13,462 bases of DNA from SBAX01 sp964646605 (GCA_964646605.1 CAZYEX010000028.1:1-13462); one strand, 5' to 3'. Positions 6,529 through 13,462 are shown, counted from the stretch's first letter. Program-made: numbers and translations. The notes: generated by a model from the letters alone, not told the origin.

Positions 6529-7101
6529 GTGCGAGCTGTTCATACGGCGGTGGTTGCGTACTTTGTACTGGGGGCTTCGCTGGCCCATGCGGGCGGGACG
6601 GTGCTCTTCGACTTCGACGCCGTCCCGGAACGCAGGGGCGACTTCGCCATCAGCGACTACATGACCGAGGCGTACGGTTCCACGGTTTCGACCGACGGCG
6701 CTCGGAGCGTCGGCGAAGCCAGCGGCGCCGCGGACATCTTCATCGCCACGTCGTTGCAGCTCCTTGGCCGCGGCGACTTCGTCATCGAGTTTGCGGACGT
6801 CCCGATCATTGGCGCCCAATTCGAGGGACACGTGATTGACGCGACGTCCTCGGAGGATTTTCGGTTCCGAGGGTTTCATGGCGACGTTGAAGTTTTCTCC
6901 TTCTCCCGCAACGTAGGCGAGGAAACGTTCCAGAGCGGCTGGCTCGCCTTCGACGAACCCGTGGACCGCATCATCCTCTCCGACAGCGGGCGGCGCGACG
7001 TGGGCATCGACGATTTCCTCGTCCAGCCCGTACCCGACCCGGCCACGGGTCTGCTCGTGCTCGCCGGTGTCTGTGCGGCGCTCACTCGCCGCCGACGGTG
7101 A
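6529..7101 (+). CDS. Small exported protein with a PEP-CTERM-like sorting tail
   Basis: 190 residues. The GTG at 6529 is chosen because GGAAGGAG (6515-6522) lies six bases upstream and a clean signal peptide follows (cleavage after AHA, residue 21). In-frame codons further upstream would add a long non-hydrophobic leader. The mature part has no family I recognise: an acidic, beta-rich sequence with FDFDAVPE near the start and ILSDSGRRDVGIDDF before the tail. The C-terminus, VPDP at 168-171, a short hydrophobic segment (ATGLLVLAGVCAALT) and RRRR, is the plan of PEP-CTERM signals cut by exosortase in Gram-negative bacteria, here with Asp for the usual Glu. The exosortase gene is not in the window. 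Likely an exopolysaccharide- or surface-associated protein; the function is unknown. Confidence 0.82.
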   Translation: MRAVHTAVVAYFVLGASLAHAGGTVLFDFDAVPERRGDFAISDYMTEAYGSTVSTDGARSVGEASGAADIFIATSLQLLGRGDFVIEFADVPIIGAQFEGHVIDATSSEDFRFRGFHGDVEVFSFSRNVGEETFQSGWLAFDEPVDRIILSDSGRRDVGIDDFLVQPVPDPATGLLVLAGVCAALTRRRR

Positions 7102-7607
7102 CGTTGGCTCAGGCTGTTGGGCCTCTTCAGCGCACCATTCCTAGGCGTCGCGGGGCGCATGTCGGGCCCACACGTGACCTCGCTCGGCGCCGGGTATCAC
7201 ATCGCTTTGCTCGGACAATGCCATCGAATCGTCGAGCCGTCGCACGGCGCAGTCGATAGGGCCCACACTTCAACCGCTAGCGAATGACGGCTTCGTCCGC
7301 TGTGGGTCCCATATCGCGCCTACGGCTTGATCCATGACCGCATCGGTAACGGGGATTCGCTCCGCGTACTCTTATCCGCCGCCGTCTGGCACCGGTCTTG
7401 CAGCACACCCGTCGCGAAACAAACCCGACTCTGCCGCCGCGTTGGCCGGGCGGGGGTGCGTCGTCGCGTCTCGCAGATAGGAATTCCCTTCCCATAGGCG
7501 AGAAAACGCGGTCCGGCGTTCGCCCGGCGGGTTCGAGCAGAGTCCGGATTGTCGCCGCCGGAGGGGAGGAAGCGAGATTGTCGGGCGTGGCCCGAAGGGG
7601 GGAGGCA
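7102..7607. other. Gene-free interval of about 500 bases before the large exported protein
   Basis: No convincing gene on either strand. Open frames here lack both a ribosome binding site and family resemblance. The interval holds a 10-base direct repeat, GGGCCCACAC at 7164-7173 and 7259-7268, and the nested stem-loop at 7254-7316 described separately. The frame of the downstream gene stays open from 7398, but that N-terminal stretch is Arg/Pro-rich and precedes the signal peptide, so I treat it as leader. No clear sigma70 promoter was found. Confidence 0.5.
7254..7316. other. Nested stem-loop, candidate structured RNA or DNA element
   Basis: Outer arms are CGATAGGGCCCACA (7254-7267) and TGTGGGTCCCATATCG (7301-7316): 14 pairs with two single-base bulges (T7307, A7311). 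Inside, AGCG (7279-7282) pairs with CGCT (7298-7301, the last T shared with the outer stem) and GACG (7286-7289) pairs with CGTC (7294-7297) around a GCTT loop, leaving AAT as a bulge. The strand is undefined because both strands can fold. It lies about 290 bases upstream of the next gene. It could be a leader-RNA element, a small RNA or a repetitive palindromic element; no known family is recognised. Confidence 0.45.
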
Positions 7608-10112
7608 GTGACTAGGTTCGCACGTTCTGCCAGCCGGTTCTTTCTGCCGTTCGCGTTGGCTGTCGTAGGGGCCTTGCTGGTCGTGTTTTCCACAGCCCTC
7701 GCGGATTCCCGCGGGAAAGGACCAACCCCAGACCGTTTCCTTGTGGAAGACGGGAGGCTGACCCTCGACTTCGACCCCGCGGCGCTGGCAGAACTGGGCC
7801 TTCGCATCGTCGCTCATGGGCACGAGGAATTCGTTTCGACTGAGAACTCCCTTACGTTCGCTCTTGATCCGTCCTCTGTTCTCGAGTGGCGAGTGGAATC
7901 CGACGGCGTGACGACTTTGAGCACGGTCGGGCTGGCAACTTGCGGAGCCCTCTTGCTCGATCGACCCGGCGAGCGCGTCGTTCTAACCGATCTTACGCTC
8001 CGCGCCGACGCGGAGGGAGCCATGACCCTCCACACGACGTTCGACGACGGCCCGGACGGGCGCCCCGTTTTCGACCTGAGCGACATCTGGGTGGACGCAC
8101 GCCGACGAGGCCCGGGCTTGCGTCTGAGCGCGGAGATATCGTTGTCCCAAGCGGCCGCCGAGCGTTGGTTCGATCGAGATGACGCGGGGATGACCCTGGG
8201 CGGCGTAACCCTCGTTGCCGAACTCGCCGCTTCAGATCGCGTTGTCTCATTCGACGCCACCTGCCGCGGCGGAACGCCTGCCTCCGACGCCGGCGTCTCG
8301 CTTGGATCGGCCGCGTCCATCGGCCCGGACGTGCTGGTCGCCGACTTGCAGACCACCGTCCGCTTCAGCCGCGTGGGCGACATCACCGCCTTCGGCATCG
8401 GCACCACGTCCTGCAACATCGGGACCGAACGGGTGAGTTGGGCCCAGTACACCAATCAGCACCCGGTGATCATGCAGAATCTCTTTCGCCTGAGGGATGA
8501 TCGCTTGGAGCAGATCGGGATGGCCTGGATCAAACACGGTTTCTTTGCCGTCTCCCAGGGCCTCTGTTCACCCTGCAACGATCCCACCAACGGCACGGAG
8601 TTGGGCGTGGGATGCTCGGACCCCTACAGCGCCAGTCTCAACGGCGTGCAGACCAACATGAGTCCGCGGGCCGCGGTCAACGCTCACACCGGTTACTTCC
8701 CCTATCCCTGGAACGGTCCCGCCCCGGGAAACACGATTGAACGCCGCCTGCAAGTCCGCGACCACGACCTGGACCCGGCGCGGAACCCGGGCGCTCGCTA
8801 CTTCATCGAGGGTCACTACGTGACATCCGAGGACGCCGCCGCAGGCACCCACGACAACAACGCCTCCTACCGGGAGGTCACCGTCGCGGTGACCGGTCCG
8901 AGCGTCTACAATCTCATCGTGTCCTCGTCTTGGCCGACGGTTCGCGGCCGGCCCGCGGTCCGCGCCTGGCACGATGTGGACCCCGGCGTCGTCGAAACGG
9001 ACGTCCGCGTGCCCGGCGAGGGGTTGTTCATCCTGGCGGCGAGGTCCAGCTCCCTCGGCGAGGGGACCTATCGTTACACCTATGCTCTACACAACCTCAA
9101 CTCGGATCGTTCCGCTCGTTCCTTCGCGGTGGCGCTGCCCACCGGGGCGGTGCTCGAGAATATCGCCTTTCGAGATATCGATTCCCACAGCGGAGAACCG
9201 TTTTCCACCGCCGACTGGACTGCGCTCATCGCCGACGGATACATCACCTGGGCCACGGACTCATTCGAGGTGGACCGCAATGCGAACGCCCTGCGCTTTG
9301 CCACCGCCTACGCCTTCAGCTTTGACGCCAACGTGGAACCCGACGCGGGCAAGGCCCTCATCGGTTTGTTCAAACCGGGAGGGCCGACCGAAGTCCCCGC
9401 CAATACCGTGGCTCCCCGGCTGGCCTTAATCGACTGCAATCGCAACCTCATCGCCGATGTCTGCGACATTGACTGTTCCGCGCCCGGTTGCGTGCCGCCG
9501 TGCGGACTGGTTCCGGACTGCAACGAAAACCGCGTGCCAGACGACTGCGAACCGGATTGCAACGGCAATGGCGTGGCCGACGGATGTGATATAGCCGATT
9601 GTCCGCCCGGCGATCTCTCCTGCACCGATTGCAATGCCAATGTCGTCCCCGACGAGTGTGAAGCCGATTGCGACGGCAACGGAATCCCCGACGACTGCGT
9701 ACCGCCCGGCGACGCCGATGGCGACGGGTTGGTGGACTGCCTCGATCTCTGCCCGGCCTCCACGCCGCCCGGGGCGTGCCAGTGTCCGTATTGGGATCAA
9801 TGTTGCTTTTCCAACGGTTTCTGCATACTCAGTTATCCGCGCGACAGTTGTCTGGAGCTGGGCGGCACGCCCGACTGCCTCGAAGTTCCGTGTCGTGACG
9901 GGTGTCTGCTGGGAGACTGGACCGGCGACGGGGACCTCGATGCCGACGACTTCTGCGGTCTGCAAAACTGTTACAGCGCTTCGCACGACACCACGGCCTT
10001 TGCACCGCCGCCGCAGGAATGTCTATCGCGCTTCGACTTCGACGACGACCAGGACATAGACCTCAACGATTACGGGTTCTTCCACGACTTGCGCAAGGGG
10101 CCTCGTCGATGA
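7608..10112 (+). CDS. Large exported protein of a planctomycete-type family with DCNxN repeats and a C-terminal dockerin-like module
   Basis: 834 residues from the GTG at 7608. This start gives a standard signal peptide (MTRFARSASR, hydrophobic core, cleavage after ALA near residue 31), but the GGAGG at 7601-7605 is only two bases away. A TTG at 7578 has better-spaced GGGGAGGA (7563-7570) and is the main alternative. Residues 230-600 carry a conserved-looking core: TSCNIGTERVSW from about 267, NQHPVIMQNLFRL, QIGMAWIKHGF and GCSDPYSASLNG (C336), a pattern I associate with planctomycete secreted proteins of unknown function. From residue 609 come five DCNxNxxPDxC-like units, then a Cys-rich stretch. 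The end holds two Ca2+-loop sequences, DWTGDGDLDADDF (770) and DFDDDQDIDLNDY (810), like a dockerin type I pair. No catalytic motif is seen. Probably a surface or matrix protein. Confidence 0.85.
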   Translation: MTRFARSASRFFLPFALAVVGALLVVFSTALADSRGKGPTPDRFLVEDGRLTLDFDPAALAELGLRIVAHGHEEFVSTENSLTFALDPSSVLEWRVESDGVTTLSTVGLATCGALLLDRPGERVVLTDLTLRADAEGAMTLHTTFDDGPDGRPVFDLSDIWVDARRRGPGLRLSAEISLSQAAAERWFDRDDAGMTLGGVTLVAELAASDRVVSFDATCRGGTPASDAGVSLGSAASIGPDVLVADLQTTVRFSRVGDITAFGIGTTSCNIGTERVSWAQYTNQHPVIMQNLFRLRDDRLEQIGMAWIKHGFFAVSQGLCSPCNDPTNGTELGVGCSDPYSASLNGVQTNMSPRAAVNAHTGYFPYPWNGPAPGNTIERRLQVRDHDLDPARNPGARYFIEGHYVTSEDAAAGTHDNNASYREVTVAVTGPSVYNLIVSSSWPTVRGRPAVRAWHDVDPGVVETDVRVPGEGLFILAARSSSLGEGTYRYTYALHNLNSDRSARSFAVALPTGAVLENIAFRDIDSHSGEPFSTADWTALIADGYITWATDSFEVDRNANALRFATAYAFSFDANVEPDAGKALIGLFKPGGPTEVPANTVAPRLALIDCNRNLIADVCDIDCSAPGCVPPCGLVPDCNENRVPDDCEPDCNGNGVADGCDIADCPPGDLSCTDCNANVVPDECEADCDGNGIPDDCVPPGDADGDGLVDCLDLCPASTPPGACQCPYWDQCCFSNGFCILSYPRDSCLELGGTPDCLEVPCRDGCLLGDWTGDGDLDADDFCGLQNCYSASHDTTAFAPPPQECLSRFDFDDDQDIDLNDYGFFHDLRKGPRR
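9432..9704 (+). repeat. Five Asp-Cys-Asn/Asp-x-Asn repeats within the exported protein
   Basis: Units begin at 9432, 9516, 9555, 9627 and 9666, all in frame: DCNRNLIADVCDI, DCNENRVPDDCEP, DCNGNGVADGCDI, DCNANVVPDECEA and DCDGNGIPDDCVP. Spacing is irregular (84, 39, 72, 39 bases), with Cys/Pro-rich inserts. Each unit has two Cys and acidic/Asn positions suited to a disulphide-pinned Ca2+ loop, resembling thrombospondin type 3 repeats. Ca2+ binding is inferred from family resemblance. Confidence 0.8.
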
Positions 10113-10147
10113 AGAGGGGTCTTCCGATTCCTTCAGCGCGTGGCGAC

Positions 10148-10173
10148 CCATTCGCGGCGCAACCGCGAAATGG
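10148..10173 (+). other. Intercistronic stem-loop upstream of the octahaem cytochrome gene
   Basis: TTCGCGG (10151-10157) and CCGCGAA (10163-10169) are perfect arms around CGCAA. The stem extends to CCAT/ATGG with one bulged A (10148-10173), for about ten pairs. It has no trailing U run, so it is more likely an mRNA processing or stabilising hairpin, or an operator, than a terminator. It sits in the 93-base gap between two co-directional genes, ahead of a strong ribosome binding site. Confidence 0.45.
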
Positions 10174-10191
10174 ACGCTTGTTCGTCGTCAT

Positions 10192-10198
10192 AGGAGGT
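10192..10198 (+). promoter_or_regulatory. Near-perfect Shine-Dalgarno of the octahaem cytochrome gene
   Basis: AGGAGGT lies seven bases before the ATG at 10206. It fixes the start and is the strongest ribosome binding site in the window; most other genes here have weaker or badly spaced ones, so high translation of the cytochrome is likely. Confidence 0.8.
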
Positions 10199-10205
10199 AC
10201 AATCC

Positions 10206-12467
10206 ATGTCTTACCGCAGTATCAGCAGTAGCCGACTTTCACTTAGGGTTTTGGTGTTGTGGACGGGTGCGATTTCGGCTGCGATCGCGGCGCCTCCGAC
10301 GTTCGATTTCGACGACAACGGCTATGTCGATCCCGTGGACCACGCCGCGTACGTTGCCTGCTCGCGGTTGTCCGGCCCGGATCGACCATCGGGGTCGGCG
10401 GAGTGCATCCGACTTTTCGACGCCGATGCGGACGCCGATCTGGACCTCGCGGACTTCGCCTTCTTTCAACCGGCCCGCGGCCACTTGCCCCTTCCTCTCC
10501 GCGATACCCTCGGGAGCCCGATTGCCATCGGCAGCACCACTCCCTATAGCGGCCGCCAGACCTGTGCCGGAAGCTGCCATGCCCATGACACCAACCGTGT
10601 CGTCAACGGTTTCAAGTTCCAGCAGGGAAGAACGGACCTCGACGGTCGGATCATCGTCCGCGACGACTATTTCAACGACGGACGTCGGTGGCAGCGATCG
10701 CCGGGACGATACGGCTCCTGTTCGCCCGCCGGGGGGATGAGGATTCTCGCCGCCAAGCAGAGTGACAACGAATCCGAGATCGACCTGACCACCTTCCGAT
10801 GGGTGACCGACTGCACCGGTTGCCATCCGGGAAACGGTCCCGGCGAGTTCGATCGTGACGGGATACGCCTCTACGACGCATCCACGGGGCAATTCGGCTA
10901 CGAGCAGCTGGGGAAAACGTCCGACGAGGTTCGGCTGGACGGCGACTATAGCTACATGGACGCCTCAGGAAACCTGTCGCCGGCGCGTTGGGACGTCACC
11001 GGTGTGTCCGAGGCCGACTGCCTGCACTGCCACGTGGCCGATCCCGCATGGGAAAGCGGGCCAAACACCGATCGCTACACGCGACGCGCCGCCGCAGCCG
11101 CCGCCCAAGCAAGCCTCGTCGACGACCACGGAGCACCGGTCTCCGCGTTCGCCTCCGCGGGCGTCGCCGGGCAGGGATGGTTCTCCAGCATGCCCATCGT
11201 CTCAGGCCGGGCGACGAAGCTGCAGATCGACTACGGCGTCGGCGTGGGGCGGGGCACCCTGCTCCACGGCGACATGGACACCGTGGCCCTGTCGCCGGGG
11301 ACCATCGACTTCCCGCCGCGCGACAACGCCTGTTGGCTTTGCCACGGGCCCATCGGGTGGGTCAGTCTTCGCGGCGGAGTCTGGTTCGACACCCGAGACT
11401 TTCATTACGCCAAGCTGAATCAGCTATCCGACGCCGACCCGACCAACGACGTGCCGCCGCACCGAAGCAAGGCTTGCAACTACTGCCACCCAGGTGACAT
11501 CGACCACAACTTCGCCAAGGGCAACAGCCTCGTCCAGCACTCCCGACAGGAGCTGGATTGGGTCAACCTCCGCGACTGCCGCAGTTGCCACTTGGAGAAC
11601 AGTCCGACGCGGCACCCCGACGCACCGCCCGTGCCCGGCTCGCTCCCCATCCATCAAGCGATGTGGTCGCAGCCGGATGCACTCTCCTGCCAAGCATGTC
11701 ACATTCCTCTGCCCTGGGTGCCTCCCACGGCCATGCGGGCATTCCGGGATTCCTCTGTTACAGGAGCGGCCATCACCTACCCGGCGGACAAATTCTATTC
11801 CGCCGATCCCTTGAACCCGTCCGATCCCGACAAGAGTGCGTGGTATCCGGCGCTGTATCCCAAAGTGGATTCCGACGGCGTGGTCCGCCTCTTTCCGGCC
11901 ATCCCCCCGAACGTCACGATCTATTGGGGCGACCTTGACGACCGCGGCACTCCCGGCGACCGAAGCGACGACCTCGTCTCGCCCATTGCGGCGTGGCGAG
12001 TGAATCAGATCCTCAACGGTCAGCCGCTCGCGGGTGTTACCGATGACAACGGGGACGGCAAACTGGAAGTCAACCGACCCGCGGAAATCCTGACCTATGT
12101 TCAGGCCTTCAAAGGCAACGACAGCTATGGACGGCCCGTCGCCACGAATCCCGTGCTGGTCAAGGGTCGGCTCGTCTGGTATGAGGATCCGAAGGCCCCG
12201 GAGGGTGTGAGTTCGTTCGACTCCGTTGCCGCCGGAGTTAAAGCCGAAGGGGAAGGAGGCATCTGGGGGATCAACCACAACCCGCGGCGGGCCGTGGAGG
12301 CCTGGGGCTCGACGGTCGGCCCGCGCACGGGCTGCCGCGACTGCCACCGACCCGACACGTTCGACTCACCGGTCTTCGATCGGTTGGTCCTCATGGACCC
12401 CTTCGGCCCCGACGGACAACCCGTCTATCAGACGGTTCGGCAAATGACGGGACGAAATCCGCCGTGA
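10206..12467 (+). CDS. Exported octahaem cytochrome c with an N-terminal dockerin-like module
   Basis: 753 residues with a signal peptide (cleavage near IAA, about residue 29). Residues 33-90 form a dockerin-like pair of Ca2+ loops (DFDDNGYVDPVD at 34-45; DADADADLDLAD at 72-83). Seven CXXCH haem sites follow: C203, C272, C376, C424, C458, C495 and C710. An eighth site at C120 reads CAGSCH, a CX3CH, where related proteins as I recall them have a plain CXXCH after PYS-x-R-x-TC. Motifs such as GFKFQQG, CHPGNGPGEFDRDG, CNYCHPGDIDHNFAKG and SCQACHIP place it in a large multihaem family common in planctomycetes. Eight haems recall hydroxylamine oxidoreductase or tetrathionate reductase, but I see no basis for either activity. 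It acts outside the cytoplasmic membrane in electron transfer; the substrate is unknown. It lies 93 bases behind the previous dockerin-bearing gene. Confidence 0.9.
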   Translation: MSYRSISSSRLSLRVLVLWTGAISAAIAAPPTFDFDDNGYVDPVDHAAYVACSRLSGPDRPSGSAECIRLFDADADADLDLADFAFFQPARGHLPLPLRDTLGSPIAIGSTTPYSGRQTCAGSCHAHDTNRVVNGFKFQQGRTDLDGRIIVRDDYFNDGRRWQRSPGRYGSCSPAGGMRILAAKQSDNESEIDLTTFRWVTDCTGCHPGNGPGEFDRDGIRLYDASTGQFGYEQLGKTSDEVRLDGDYSYMDASGNLSPARWDVTGVSEADCLHCHVADPAWESGPNTDRYTRRAAAAAAQASLVDDHGAPVSAFASAGVAGQGWFSSMPIVSGRATKLQIDYGVGVGRGTLLHGDMDTVALSPGTIDFPPRDNACWLCHGPIGWVSLRGGVWFDTRDFHYAKLNQLSDADPTNDVPPHRSKACNYCHPGDIDHNFAKGNSLVQHSRQELDWVNLRDCRSCHLENSPTRHPDAPPVPGSLPIHQAMWSQPDALSCQACHIPLPWVPPTAMRAFRDSSVTGAAITYPADKFYSADPLNPSDPDKSAWYPALYPKVDSDGVVRLFPAIPPNVTIYWGDLDDRGTPGDRSDDLVSPIAAWRVNQILNGQPLAGVTDDNGDGKLEVNRPAEILTYVQAFKGNDSYGRPVATNPVLVKGRLVWYEDPKAPEGVSSFDSVAAGVKAEGEGGIWGINHNPRRAVEAWGSTVGPRTGCRDCHRPDTFDSPVFDRLVLMDPFGPDGQPVYQTVRQMTGRNPP

Positions 12468-12803
12468 CGCGCTGATCACGAAAAGCGGCCCGGACGCGGC
12501 GATCTGCACCGCATGGGCTTATCCCACGGAAACGTCGCGCAGTCGTCTGGCCGCCAACGTAGCCCAGTTCGAGCAGCAACCGGGCGCCGGGCTGGGGCAG
12601 ACTTCCGCCGTCGCCTCGAACCAGTCGCTGGATCGGTTGCAGCCGGAGCACATGCTAAGCATCACTGGACCCTCGACGAGAACGCCGACCACAATAACGC
12701 TTGCAGCGCCCGATGCGGCACCTTGGAGCGCAATTGCCGTCGCGGCGGCGCGCTATCGACGGTCCGACGCGCATCAGCACGCGCACGTCGGGAATGGAGA
12801 GTG
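12468..12803. other. Interval between convergent genes with no supported gene
   Basis: Several frames stay open here because the DNA is GC-rich: one on + from 12463 to 12849, and one on - from 12651 down to 12391. Their translations match nothing I recognise. On the minus strand an ATG overlaps the ACR3 stop (ATGA, 12804-12807) and opens a 50-residue Arg-rich frame ending at 12655. Such an overlap often marks the next operon gene, but the peptide does not look like ArsC, ArsM or another known arsenic protein. No terminator was found. A decayed remnant of an ars gene is possible. Confidence 0.4.
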
Positions 12804-13462
12804 TCATACGGCGGCCGGTTGGGCCCGATCGAGGGACGTTGCGAAGTAACGTCCTTGGAACCACAGGGACACGTTGACGAGGCCGATCAGCACCGGCACC
12901 TCGACCAGTGGCCCGATCACCGCGGCGAACGCGGCGCCGTGTTGAATGCCGAACACCGCGACGGCGACGGCAATCGCCAGTTCGAAGTTGTTGCTGGCAG
13001 CGGTGAAGGCGATCGTGGCCGTTTTGGAGTAATCCGCGCCGCTCTTCTTGCCCATCCAGAACGAGACCAGGAACATCAGCACAAAGTAAATGCACAGCGG
13101 GATCGCAATACGCACGACATCGAGCGGAAGCTGGACGATCTTCTCGCCCTTCAGCGAGAACATGACGACGACTGTGAACAGCAGCGCGATGAGGGTGATC
13201 GGCGAGATCTTCGGGATGAACTTCTGCTCGTACCACGTGCGGTCCTTTAGCCGCAGCAAGATGAAGCGCGTGATCATCCCCGCCAGGAACGGGATGCCCA
13301 GGTAGATGAACACGCTCTCGGCAATTTGCCTGACGGTCACGTGAACCGTCGCGCCCTGCAGACCGAGCAGCGGCGGCAGCACGGTAATGAAGAACCAGGC
13401 ATAGACCGAATAGAAAAGCACCTGGAACACCGAGTTGAAAGCGACGAGGCCGGCGGCGTACT
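12804..13462 (-). CDS. acr3: ACR3-type arsenite efflux permease, C-terminal part, 5' truncated
   Basis: The minus-strand frame is open to the window edge, so the N-terminal third or more is missing (about 219 codons seen; the family is about 350 residues). ACR3 is an inner-membrane carrier of the BASS-related family that expels arsenite, and sometimes antimonite, using the proton gradient. The hallmark AFTAASNNFELAIAVAVAVFG, with its conserved Asn-Asn-Phe-Glu, is followed by GPLVEVPVLIGLVNVSLWF, both diagnostic of the C-terminal half. Earlier parts include FLAGMITRFIL and a run of hydrophobic helices. The critical Cys of an earlier helix lies outside the window. It converges on the cytochrome gene. 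ArsB, an unrelated arsenite pump, lacks the NNFELA motif, so the assignment is firm. Regulation by ArsR cannot be judged, as the promoter is not in the window. Confidence 0.95.
   Translation of the reverse strand, partial: YAAGLVAFNSVFQVLFYSVYAWFFITVLPPLLGLQGATVHVTVRQIAESVFIYLGIPFLAGMITRFILLRLKDRTWYEQKFIPKISPITLIALLFTVVVMFSLKGEKIVQLPLDVVRIAIPLCIYFVLMFLVSFWMGKKSGADYSKTATIAFTAASNNFELAIAVAVAVFGIQHGAAFAAVIGPLVEVPVLIGLVNVSLWFQGRYFATSLDRAQPAAV

Noticed and set aside
9432..9704. CRISPR-like or DNA-level repeat
   Set aside because: The periodicity is in the protein (Asp-Cys-Asn units) with irregular DNA spacing and codon variation, not conserved DNA repeats with spacers.
10109..10231. 40-residue frame whose ATG overlaps the stop of the large exported protein (ATGA)
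   Set aside because: No ribosome binding site, no recognisable sequence, and it runs through the strong ribosome binding site and start of the cytochrome gene.
11424..12347. 307-residue open frame on the minus strand
   Set aside because: Lies wholly inside the octahaem cytochrome gene, whose haem motifs are unmistakable; its Arg/Val-rich translation matches no family and it has no ribosome binding site.
10206..12467. Hydroxylamine oxidoreductase or octahaem tetrathionate reductase
   Set aside because: The haem count fits but spacing and surrounding motifs do not: no catalytic CXXCK site and no P460-type tyrosine context could be recognised.
12637..12849. Plus-strand 70-residue frame overlapping the ACR3 C-terminus
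   Set aside because: Runs antisense into a well-supported gene and has no ribosome binding site or family resemblance.

Overview
The window is GC-rich chromosomal DNA, most likely from a planctomycete (Planctomycetota, probably an uncultured lineage). The main clue is a set of large exported proteins carrying Asp-Cys-Asn-x-Asn repeats, dockerin-like calcium loops and a PEP-CTERM-type tail, together with a large multihaem cytochrome c; this mix is typical of that phylum. No rRNA, tRNA, transposase, integrase or CRISPR array is visible, and both edges cut genes.

Layout. (1) 1-2242, + strand: end of a three-gene pyridine nucleotide transhydrogenase operon (pntAA partial, pntAB, pntB), with a four-copy heptamer repeat between the first two genes. 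(2) 2316-3047, - strand: an aquaporin whose selectivity-filter residues look like those of plant tonoplast intrinsic proteins. (3) 3048-3358: divergent control region with three separate palindromes, two of them overlapping promoter-like elements. (4) 3359-4390, +: accA, the carboxyltransferase alpha subunit of acetyl-CoA carboxylase. (5) 4450-7101, +: three exported proteins. Two are tandem paralogues with a concanavalin-like fold, one a probable lipoprotein and one with a C-terminal Cys-Gly/hydrophobic/Arg tail; the third is a small PEP-CTERM-like protein behind a promoter and a hairpin-rich leader. (6) 7102-7607: gene-free, holding a striking nested stem-loop. (7) 7608-10112, +: an 834-residue exported protein ending in Cys-rich repeats and a dockerin-like pair of Ca2+ loops. 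(8) 10206-12467, +: an exported eight-haem cytochrome c that starts with a related dockerin-like module and has an unusual CX3CH first haem site. (9) 12468-12803: no convincing gene. (10) 12804 to the end, - strand: the C-terminal part of an ACR3 arsenite efflux permease, cut by the window edge.

How they fit. The transhydrogenase, aquaporin and accA are housekeeping or transport genes. The middle block is a run of secreted or surface proteins using several different anchoring devices: lipobox, Cys-Gly tail, PEP-CTERM-like tail and dockerin-like module. The dockerin-like module occurs at the C-terminus of one protein and the N-terminus of the adjacent octahaem cytochrome, which suggests both are displayed on, or assembled into, an extracytoplasmic structure. 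The electron-transfer substrate of the cytochrome cannot be read from the sequence. ACR3 marks the end of a separate arsenic-resistance unit.
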